Source of the DNA: Phycisphaerae bacterium
GTDB lineage: Bacteria > Planctomycetota > Phycisphaerae > UBA1845 > Fen-1342
DNA length: 64,000 nucleotides
Direction of reading: 5' to 3'
Assembly: GCA_022072445.1 (NCBI GenBank)
Contig: JAJVHV010000005.1
Location: forward strand, 236,888-300,887
The translations under genes and the position numbers were made by a program. The notes beneath the pieces are model-generated. The model worked only from the letters and a program-made list of their open reading frames with translations. It was not told where the DNA came from and did not search any database. Shown here in pieces: positions 8,232 to 15,487 of this stretch. Each line of letters opens with the position of its first letter. Positions within the stretch are counted from its first letter, which is position 1.

Positions 8232-9311
8232 GTGCTGCTGGTGGGCATCGACGAAGCCGGCTACGGACCGCTGCTTGGACCGCTCGTCGTCGCCGCGAGC
8301 GTCTGGGAAGTCGCGCCCGAGGTGTGCGGTGGCGATCTGTGGAAACACCTGGAAGCGGCCGTCTGCCGCACGCCCGGCCGCGCGGAGCATCGGCTCTGCG
8401 TTGACGACTCCAAGCGTCTCTTCGACCAGCGCAAGCAGCTCTGGCCGATCGAGCGCTCCATTCTCGCATTCGCCGCCGCCGCCGATCAGCCGGCCGGGTC
8501 GCTGCGCGCGCTGGTTGATTCTCTGACGCACGATTCGCCGTCGTCCGCGCCGGCCGGCGCGGCCGAGGTCGACATGGCGACGGATCCGCCTGCGGCTTCG
8601 GATCGTCCGTGGGGCGCCGCGCCCGACGTGCCGCCCTGGTATCGCCTGCTGGCGCGACGATTGCCAACCGATCCGCGCGCCGCGGCCGGACCCGCCGCGC
8701 AGCGCCTGCGCGACGAGATGTCGAAGCGGAGAGCGCGCTGCGCCCGACTCATGGCGCAGGTCGTCCCGGAGCACATCTTCAACCAGCGTGTTGCGCAGAC
8801 GCGCAACAAAGCCGCCGCGGTGGTCGAGCAGGTGCTGACGCTCATGCTGCGAGCCGTCGCGAACCGCGCCGACGACGTGCTCTTCCGGATCGATCGCCTT
8901 GGCGGGCGGAGCGACTATCGGCATCTGCTTCAGCTCGCGTTTCCCGACCGCAGGCTGGAAATCACGGCCCTGTCGGACCACGAGAGCAGCTATCGCCTGA
9001 GGCTCGCGTCGCCTTCGACGCCGCGCGCCGCGTCGGCAGCAGCGCCGCATTCGCCATCGGCCGGCGAGTGGACGGTGACGTTTTCGGTCGCTGCCGACGC
9101 CGAGCATCTGCCGGTAGCGCTGGCCGGCATGCTGGCCAAGTACGTCCGCGAGCTGCTGATGCACGAGTTCAACGCCTTCTGGCGAACGATCGACCCCGCC
9201 CTGCGCCCCACGGCCGGATACTACAATGACGCGTTGCGTTTCATCGCCGACATCCGGCCGCACCTGGCCCGCTGCGGCCTCGATCCGGCGACGTTTGTGC
9301 GCACGCGCTGA
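8232..9311 (+). CDS. Divergent RNase HII-like protein
   Basis: A 359-residue cytoplasmic protein. Its N-terminus matches the RNase HII signature closely: VGIDEAGYGPLLGPLVVAA, with Asp7 and Glu8 as candidate metal ligands. VDDSKRLF at about 57-64 corresponds to the DSKKL motif. FRIDRLGGR near residue 220 may supply another catalytic Asp. The protein is much longer than standard RNase HII (about 200 residues), with an Ala/Pro-rich insertion near residues 85-150. The gene starts with GTG three bases after the permease stop. RNA/DNA-hybrid cleavage is plausible but unproven. Confidence 0.6.
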   Translation: MLLVGIDEAGYGPLLGPLVVAASVWEVAPEVCGGDLWKHLEAAVCRTPGRAEHRLCVDDSKRLFDQRKQLWPIERSILAFAAAADQPAGSLRALVDSLTHDSPSSAPAGAAEVDMATDPPAASDRPWGAAPDVPPWYRLLARRLPTDPRAAAGPAAQRLRDEMSKRRARCARLMAQVVPEHIFNQRVAQTRNKAAAVVEQVLTLMLRAVANRADDVLFRIDRLGGRSDYRHLLQLAFPDRRLEITALSDHESSYRLRLASPSTPRAASAAAPHSPSAGEWTVTFSVAADAEHLPVALAGMLAKYVRELLMHEFNAFWRTIDPALRPTAGYYNDALRFIADIRPHLARCGLDPATFVRTR

Positions 9312-9349
9312 CTATTCCGGTAGAGGGCGGCGGGCCTTGCCCGAGTACA

Positions 9350-9381
9350 AGCATGCTCACGCCTGCCGGCGAGAGCATGCC
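9350..9381. repeat. 32-nt dispersed hairpin, copy 1
   Basis: The element can fold as GCATGCTC-a-CGCC-tgcc-GGCG-a-GAGCATGC: an 8-bp and a 4-bp stem separated by an A/A mismatch, closed by a tetraloop. A second copy at 23477-23508 differs at two of 32 positions. Both sit between convergent genes or just after a gene end. Confidence 0.85.
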
Positions 9382-9517
9382 GCCGGGCGAGAGCATGCCG
9401 CCGGGCCGCATTGCGTTATGGCTGTGCTTCGCGACAGCCAGGACACAACCAAGCCGGCGTGTCTCTGGAGAGCCGCCGCGCCCGGCTGCACTCCGCGTCG
9501 GCGGTCGTTTGCCGTCG

Positions 9518-9544
9518 AACCCCTCGCTGACGCTCGGGGCTCGG
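9518..9544. repeat. REP-like palindrome
   Basis: The core CCCCTCGC-tgac-GCTCGGGG followed by cTCGG resembles the hairpins in the minisatellite at 1051-1628 and, in reverse orientation, the element at 24928-24953. The outer CCCC/GGGG pairs are kept while the middle two pairs vary. Confidence 0.7.
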
Positions 9545-9566
9545 CAGGGGACGCACGCGGAGTTGC

Positions 9567-9666
9567 GGGGATGCAACGCGTGGCCTTGGCTGGAGATGCA
9601 ACCCGCGGAGTTGGCCGGGGATGCGACTCGCGCAAGTCACTGGGGAAGCAACTCGCGGAAACGGTC
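9567..9666. repeat. Degenerate 25-bp tandem repeat
   Basis: Units begin at 9567, 9592, 9617 and 9642, exactly 25 bp apart. Each contains a variant of ggggatgcaacccgcg. The period resembles the 23-bp and 24-bp arrays elsewhere in the window, but the sequence is different. Confidence 0.8.
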
Positions 9667-9709
9667 TGACGACAGCCCGATTCGAATCACACTCAGCCGC
9701 ACCGGCTGC

Positions 9710-10954
9710 CTATTTCGGTGCTGGCCCCGCCGCCGGCATCTCCGCCGGCAGCCGGAACTCGTCCGCCTGCGAACCCGTGCCGCGGCTGCCCAGCTCGGGC
9801 AGATCCTCGTCCGTGTTGGCGATGTACAGCCACCAGTTGTTGTAGCCATACTTCGTGTAGCCGGGCGATTTCGGCACGTGCTCCAGAATCCACTTCTGAT
9901 AACCGAAATGGCTATTGCCCCACTCCGTGCTCGAGATCAGCCGCGGCTCGCCGCGCAGATCGGGATAATTCGCCCAGCCGTCGGCCCACGAGAGCACGCG
10001 CCGCTTGTTGTTGTAGTCGTAACCCGATTGTCCGTTCGGCGGGACGTGGCAGTTGCCGACCTGCGACGGCGTGCCGGCGTGATCCATCTCGAGCCAACTG
10101 AAGACGTTCCACGGATCGCGGCGCTCGTGCGTATCCCAGACGCCGTCGGCCAGGGCCAGGGCCGCCATGCTCTCGACGCGGTGCGTGTAGCTGTGGATCA
10201 TGTTGTCGGCCCCGACCTCGTAGTTGAAGCCCATCACCCAGGTCGTGCGGCCCAGCTCTTCCGGAATGTCATACGGGCGATAGAACCACGGGTTGTCGGT
10301 CGGCGCGAAACGCGCGTACCGGTTCGGGATGTAGCCGGCGAACTCGTCGAAGTGCATGCCCGACGCGCCCCACAGCCACATCTCGGTGATTGCCTCGCGC
10401 TTGAAGCGTTCGAGCAGACCGTTTTCCTCCAGCACCTTGCGATACGAGCTGGGCGACGGCTGCCACTTCTGTGTCTTGCGCACCTCCATGAAGCTCTCGT
10501 CGGTGTAGCGGAAGCCGTCCACTTTCTGCGGATAGCCGTCTACGCTGATGACGTCCACGATTTCGTAGTTGATGTAGCCCCAGCTCGCTTCGCGGATCAC
10601 GTTCGCGAGGATGTGCGAATACTCGACCGGATCGTTGGCCTTCAGGTGTTCGATCAGCGTCTTGCCGCCGTCGCTTTCCAACACGGGGTTGTAGATCACC
10701 ACGACGACCTTGGCGTGCTTGCGGCCGGTTGCGGCGCGCGCGTCGTAGGTCCAGGGCGGCCGCGTCCAGCGCGAAATCGCCGAGCGCTTGACGGTGTACG
10801 AGCCGGTCGAGGCCAGCTCGCCGCTGGGTTTTACGTCTGGCAGCCGGCGCCAGGCCGGCTCGGTTTGAGTGCCGACGGCCTGGCGCGGCGCGGCGGGCAG
10901 GGCAGCAGGGGGGATCAGAAACGGCGCGATCAGCCATAGGCGGAAAGTCAGCAT
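9710..10954 (-). CDS. Secreted protein of unknown function
   Basis: A 414-residue protein I do not recognise. It has a clear signal peptide (LTFRLWLIAPFLIPPAALPA, probably cleaved after APRQA) and no other membrane segment. The body is rich in Trp, Tyr and Asn, typical of an extracellular enzyme or carbohydrate-binding fold. Recognisable stretches are VVVVIYNPVLESDGGKTLIE, WLWGASGMHFDEFAGY and YNNWWLYIAN. No HExxH or Ser-hydrolase motif is present. GGAGG six bases upstream of the ATG at 10954 supports this start over 11155. It is divergent from an ECF sigma gene. Confidence 0.8.
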   Translation of the reverse strand: MLTFRLWLIAPFLIPPAALPAAPRQAVGTQTEPAWRRLPDVKPSGELASTGSYTVKRSAISRWTRPPWTYDARAATGRKHAKVVVVIYNPVLESDGGKTLIEHLKANDPVEYSHILANVIREASWGYINYEIVDVISVDGYPQKVDGFRYTDESFMEVRKTQKWQPSPSSYRKVLEENGLLERFKREAITEMWLWGASGMHFDEFAGYIPNRYARFAPTDNPWFYRPYDIPEELGRTTWVMGFNYEVGADNMIHSYTHRVESMAALALADGVWDTHERRDPWNVFSWLEMDHAGTPSQVGNCHVPPNGQSGYDYNNKRRVLSWADGWANYPDLRGEPRLISSTEWGNSHFGYQKWILEHVPKSPGYTKYGYNNWWLYIANTDEDLPELGSRGTGSQADEFRLPAEMPAAGPAPK

Positions 10955-11196
10955 GATCAGCCTCCTTGGGAATTGGGAGCGTATCGCGGCCGGCGCCGAA
11001 AGACCAACCCGACGAGACAGGGCACAGACGCCGACGACTCGTCGCCATCGCGCGCGGTGCGGTTCTGACGCTTGTCGCCTGCGGCGGTTCCGCCCGTTGG
11101 CTCCGGGCGCGTGCGGGTTCGCCGAATTTGCGCTTCGGCGGCACGGGAATTGCACGCAGACGCGTGGGAACGAGGCTTCGTCCCAGCCAGATCTAC

Positions 11197-11778
11197 ATGC
11201 TCACAGCAACGTCCACGCATCTCAGCCTGCTGGCGCGGCTGTCCGACGCGCGCGATCGGACGGCCTGGCGCGAGTTTCACGAGCGTTACGGCGCGCTGAT
11301 CGCCGGTTTCGCCCGACGGCGCGGGCTTCAACCGGCGGACTGCGACGACGTGGTGCAGGACGTGCTGCTGTCGCTCAGCAAGGCTCTGCCGCAGTTTCGA
11401 TACGACTCGAAGAAGGGGACGTTTCGCGCGTATCTCAAGGCCGCGACGCTCCGCGCGATCTCACATCGGGCGCAGGGCCGGCCCGCGATGCTCAGCCTGG
11501 CTGATTCTGTGAGCGATCCGCCCGACGAGCACGCCGCCGACGAGGTGTGGGAATACGAGTGGCGGCAGTATCACCTGCGGCAGGCGATGCGGGTGGTCGA
11601 CGCGGAGTTCAACGAGGTGGATCGGCAGGCGTTTCAGCGCTACGCGCTGGAGAGCGCTAACCCGCACGATGCGGCCGGAGCGCTATCGATCAGCGTTGAG
11701 CACGTCTACCAGGTCAAATCGCGGATTGTGAGGCGCATCGCCGAGCTGATTGAGCAGCAGATCCAGGACGAGGGCTGA
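11197..11778 (+). CDS. ECF-type RNA polymerase sigma factor
   Basis: A 193-residue sigma-70-family factor. Region 2 is visible as WREFHERYGALIAGFARRRG, DCDDVVQDVLLSLSKAL and YDSKKGTFRAYLKAATLRAI. Region 4 is visible as ALESANPHDAAGALSISVEH followed by VYQVKSRIVRRIAELI. It should redirect RNA polymerase to a specific promoter set. It is followed after 17 bp by a transmembrane Ser/Thr kinase, an arrangement known for planctomycete ECF groups in which the kinase controls the sigma factor. The ATG at 11197 gives a normal ECF length; a longer frame from 10966 is not supported. Confidence 0.9.
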   Translation: MLTATSTHLSLLARLSDARDRTAWREFHERYGALIAGFARRRGLQPADCDDVVQDVLLSLSKALPQFRYDSKKGTFRAYLKAATLRAISHRAQGRPAMLSLADSVSDPPDEHAADEVWEYEWRQYHLRQAMRVVDAEFNEVDRQAFQRYALESANPHDAAGALSISVEHVYQVKSRIVRRIAELIEQQIQDEG

Positions 11779-11795
11779 TTGGCTGAGACGCGTGG

Positions 11796-14700
11796 ATGCG
11801 GGCTGGCTTGGACTGGTATCGGGATGAGGCGCGGCTGCTCCGGGAGCTGAAGCAGCTCAGACAGCGCGAACCGCCCGTGCCCGAAATTCCAGGATACGCC
11901 GATTTCCGCGAGCTGCGCCGCGGCGGACAGGGCGTGGTCTATACGGCGATACAGCAGTCGACGCGACGGCGCGTCGCCATCAAGATTCTCGGGGGTGGCA
12001 GTTGGGCGAGCGAAGAGCGACGCCGGCGCTTTCAGCGTGAGGTGGACGTCATCGCGGCGCTGCGCCATCCCGACATCGTGCAGCTTTACGACGCGGGGCT
12101 GGCGGGCCAGGGATTCCCCTATTTCGTCATGGAGTTCATCGACGGCGTCGGACTCGAGGAGCTTCTGCCGTCGCCGTGGCAGAGTGCGGCGTGCGACGAC
12201 AGCGCGAGTGGATCGGCATCGGCACTGGGTCGGGTGCGGGCGATTGCGGAAGCGGCCGGGCTCGGGACGGTACGGGGATCGCTGGCACTGGTGGCGCGAA
12301 TCTGCGTGGCGGTCGGGTACGCGCACGCGCGCGGCGTGATTCACCGCGATATCAAACCCAGCAACATTCGTATCGATCCGGCCGGCGCTCCGCACGTGCT
12401 GGATTTCGGACTGGCGCGCGCCGCGCAGGACTCGCTCGTGGCAGACACGGGCAGCGCGATGACGCACACCGGCGAGTTCGTCGGATCGCTGCCCTGGGCG
12501 AGTCCGGAGCAGTCGCAGGGCACGGCGCAACAGCTCGACACGCGGACCGACGTCTATTCACTCGGCGTCGTGCTCTATCAACTTCTGACCGGCCAATTTC
12601 CCTACTCCGTCGCCGGCGGGCTGGGCGACGTGCTCGACCGCATCCGGACGGTCGAGCCGATCACTCCGCGGACGCTGCGCCGCGAGATCGACGCCGACGT
12701 CAGCACGATTGTGCTCAAGTGCCTGGCCAAAGAGCCCGCTCGTCGCTATCGCGATGCGGGAGATCTGGCGCGCGACATTCAACGCTATCTCGTCGCCGAA
12801 CCGATCGCCGCCCGGCCCGATTCGCTGGTCTATCGTCTCTCGCGCCGTATTCGACGCAACCGCACAACCGCCGCACTCGCCGCGGCCCTGACGATCGCGC
12901 TGGGCGCCACCGTCGCCGGCGCGCTCTGGTGGCGGCACGCCGAGTACCGGCGGCGATATGCCGCCGAGTATCGGCCAGACGGCTTGATCGTGGTGAACAC
13001 GGCGATTCTGGGACAGAACGTGCCCACCGAGCTGCGGCCCGGCTCGACGCTCCGCGCCAACGAGTTGCACAATCTGCCCGATCAGGCCACGTTTCCCGGC
13101 AGCCTCGACCTGGGGCATGCCGGCGGTGACGGCCGTGGACGCCACGCCATACATGGCGGGCAGCACTTGGTGGTCGGCGAGAACCTGCGGATTGGGGTCG
13201 ACGCGCCAGGGGAACTCGAAGTGCGGGCGGGGGGGACCGTGCGTAGTGCGTCTGGTCATTTGGGGTTTGGGGTCGGTTCGCGAGGTGAGGCAACCATCTT
13301 CGGCGCGGGTGCCGTCTGGGAATGCGGCAGCCTGCTCTGTGTCGGAGCCGTCGGGCCCGCGACCCTGAACCTGCTCGCGGGCGGGCACATGAAGGCCGGC
13401 GCGCTGCGCATCGGGCAGAACGCGTCCGGGTACGTGAGGGTGGACGGCGCGGATTCGACCATGGAGTGTTCGACCACCACGATCGGCGAGAACGTGGAAG
13501 GCACACTCGAGCTTCGCGCTGGGGCGCGATTCGTCACAAGCTCGGCCCGCATCGGATCGACGGAAAGTGCGCGCGGCGCACTGTCGGTCCGCGGCACGGG
13601 TTCCGCCTTCGTTGTACGCAGTGACGACGATTTCGACATCGGCTTTGCCGGCGAGGGCCGGATTTACCTCGCCGATGGCGCGGAATCCACGGCCCGCAAT
13701 TACGTGCTGGGTCGCACACCTACCGGCGACGGTCTATTGATCGTCAGCGGTTCCGCAACGCGGCTGAGCTGCCGGCGGGCGATTTACGTTGGACATTCCG
13801 GTTTGGGTCACTTGGAGATTCGGGACGGTGCTTCGTGCGACGGAACCAGTCTGATCGCGTCGGGATCCGCTTCGGTCGGTTCGGTCATCGTCAATGGGGA
13901 TGGCTCGGTTTGGCGTGGCGGAATGGAAAACGTGTCCGTGGGTATTCTCGGAGCCGGAAGCCTGCGCATCGCCGACGGGGCGGTCGTCTCCTGTGGAGAT
14001 GGGCATCTGGCAGCCGCGGAGGTCGCCCGTGGCGATGCAGTTATCGGCGGACGCGGCGCCGCCTGGGAACTTGCCGGCAGCCTCTATGTCGGCGGATCGC
14101 CCGACGGCGCCGGCGGCGAGGCGCGCCTGGTGGTCGAACGGGACGGGTGTGTCGCCGTCGCCGACGTCGCGCGCCTCTACCGACGCGGGCAGTTGGTTCT
14201 TGACGGGGGCACTATCGCCACTGACGCATTCGAGAACACGCGCGGCGGAACGCTGGCTCTGAACCGCGGCGCCTTTTGCGCCCGCTCCGTCAGCGGCAAC
14301 CTGACCAACATCGGCGCCGTCGTCGCCGCCTTGCACACGCCGGGCGGACTCGAAATCAACGGCGACTTCGCACAAACCGGTGGAGAATTGCGCATTCGCC
14401 TGTTTGGAGCGCAGCAACACGAGTCCGACCGTGTCCGTGTGACTGGCGTCGCCCGGCTCGGCGGCGCGCTCAGCGTCGAATTGTGTGATGGGTTCATGCC
14501 GCTTGCAGACGATCGCCTCGAAATCCTCTCGGCGGCGTGCATCGATGGCGAGTTCGACGGCTCGCGGCCGCGGCTGGCGCTGGCCGGCGGTGGCTCGTGC
14601 GTGGTGCTGTACGAAGAGAACGCCGTCGTCCTCACAGACTTCACCGGACCCTTCGCGCCGCGACTCCATGTGGAAGAACCGTCGGTCGCGAGCGTTCCGC

Positions 14701-15191
14701 GCTGGGAGCCCGGCACCACGGGGCCGTATCCCGGACGGATCAGCCGCAATACCACGGGCGAATCCGATCGCCGCTTCCTGGGGCCACCCGACAAGCGCTG
14801 CCTGGGGTTGGGCGGTCAGATCGTGGAGTACGACTTCGGCGATCGCCGGATTGTCGACGGCCCGGGCAGCGACTTCGCCGTCTACGAGGCCGTCTGGGGC
14901 TCGCCCGAGTATCCTTCGATTGACGTTCTTGTGAGCGTCGATGGACGTGAATTCATCAACCTCAAGGGTTCGGAAGCGCCAAACGTGCGCGTGCCTGGCG
15001 ACGAGGTATACGAACACGCGCGCCGCGCGTGCGGCTACGACCTGTCCTGGGCCGGACTGTCGGCCGCGCGCTACGTGCGGATCGACGGCCGCGGGGACGG
15101 GCCCGCAGGTGCGCAACCCGGTTTCGATCTCGACGCGATCGGCGCCATTCACTTCATCGTCGTCGAACCCACGACCGACCCTCCGAACTGA
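11796..15191 (+). CDS. Transmembrane Ser/Thr kinase fused to T5SS/PEP-CTERM-type repeat ectodomain
   Basis: A 1131-residue protein with three parts. Residues about 30-310 are a Hanks-type kinase with all key motifs: RRGGQGVVY loop, AIKIL lysine, HRDIKPSN at 183, DFGLA at 203 and the DVYSLGVVLYQLLTG helix. A single membrane segment (TAALAAALTIALGATVAGAL) lies near 358-378. The remaining 750 residues are repetitive beta-rich sequence with many Gly-Ala-Gly turns (LRIGVDAPGELEVRAGGTV, VGHSGLGHLEIRDGASCDG), like T5SS/PEP-CTERM-associated repeats of surface proteins. The C-terminal domain (VEYDFGDRRIVDGPGSDFAV) resembles planctomycete cell-surface modules. It probably senses an external ligand and signals to the sigma factor encoded just upstream. 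Confidence 0.85.
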   Translation: MRAGLDWYRDEARLLRELKQLRQREPPVPEIPGYADFRELRRGGQGVVYTAIQQSTRRRVAIKILGGGSWASEERRRRFQREVDVIAALRHPDIVQLYDAGLAGQGFPYFVMEFIDGVGLEELLPSPWQSAACDDSASGSASALGRVRAIAEAAGLGTVRGSLALVARICVAVGYAHARGVIHRDIKPSNIRIDPAGAPHVLDFGLARAAQDSLVADTGSAMTHTGEFVGSLPWASPEQSQGTAQQLDTRTDVYSLGVVLYQLLTGQFPYSVAGGLGDVLDRIRTVEPITPRTLRREIDADVSTIVLKCLAKEPARRYRDAGDLARDIQRYLVAEPIAARPDSLVYRLSRRIRRNRTTAALAAALTIALGATVAGALWWRHAEYRRRYAAEYRPDGLIVVNTAILGQNVPTELRPGSTLRANELHNLPDQATFPGSLDLGHAGGDGRGRHAIHGGQHLVVGENLRIGVDAPGELEVRAGGTVRSASGHLGFGVGSRGEATIFGAGAVWECGSLLCVGAVGPATLNLLAGGHMKAGALRIGQNASGYVRVDGADSTMECSTTTIGENVEGTLELRAGARFVTSSARIGSTESARGALSVRGTGSAFVVRSDDDFDIGFAGEGRIYLADGAESTARNYVLGRTPTGDGLLIVSGSATRLSCRRAIYVGHSGLGHLEIRDGASCDGTSLIASGSASVGSVIVNGDGSVWRGGMENVSVGILGAGSLRIADGAVVSCGDGHLAAAEVARGDAVIGGRGAAWELAGSLYVGGSPDGAGGEARLVVERDGCVAVADVARLYRRGQLVLDGGTIATDAFENTRGGTLALNRGAFCARSVSGNLTNIGAVVAALHTPGGLEINGDFAQTGGELRIRLFGAQQHESDRVRVTGVARLGGALSVELCDGFMPLADDRLEILSAACIDGEFDGSRPRLALAGGGSCVVLYEENAVVLTDFTGPFAPRLHVEEPSVASVPRWEPGTTGPYPGRISRNTTGESDRRFLGPPDKRCLGLGGQIVEYDFGDRRIVDGPGSDFAVYEAVWGSPEYPSIDVLVSVDGREFINLKGSEAPNVRVPGDEVYEHARRACGYDLSWAGLSAARYVRIDGRGDGPAGAQPGFDLDAIGAIHFIVVEPTTDPPN

Positions 15192-15487
15192 ACCCGCCGA
15201 CGGCCGCGACCCGTTCGGCCCGGTGGCCCGCGGCTGGCGGCCGTACCGTTGCTGCGTGGCCGATGTCGAATGCGCTCTCGGATTTTCTGTCAGATCAGTG
15301 CCGCCAACGTCCTAGTACCCGGTGAGGCACAGGCCGACGGCGGGCACACCGCACTGGCACGGGGGCGCCACGAGCGGCGGTGTGCCGCGTGAGTTGAAGT
15401 CTGTCCGATCGACGTCTCGACCGCGACACGCCGCGCACCGCCCGCCTGCGCACGTAGGTCCCTTGACTCAGGATCGGAGAACTCGCC

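Larger units (their letters stand above)
9312..9709. other. Intergenic region with repeats and no credible gene
   Basis: About 400 bases between two convergent genes. It holds a 32-nt hairpin shared with 23477-23508, a partial direct copy of gagagcatgccgccgggc, a REP-like palindrome at 9518-9544 and a degenerate 25-bp tandem array. The short frames over it are Arg/Pro-rich and repeat-derived. Confidence 0.8.

Noticed and set aside
7245..9263. A 672-codon open frame on the minus strand opposite the MlaE-type and RNase HII-like genes.
   Set aside because: Its translation is Arg/His/Gly-rich with no domain, and the plus strand has clear families; it is an antisense shadow of GC-rich genes.
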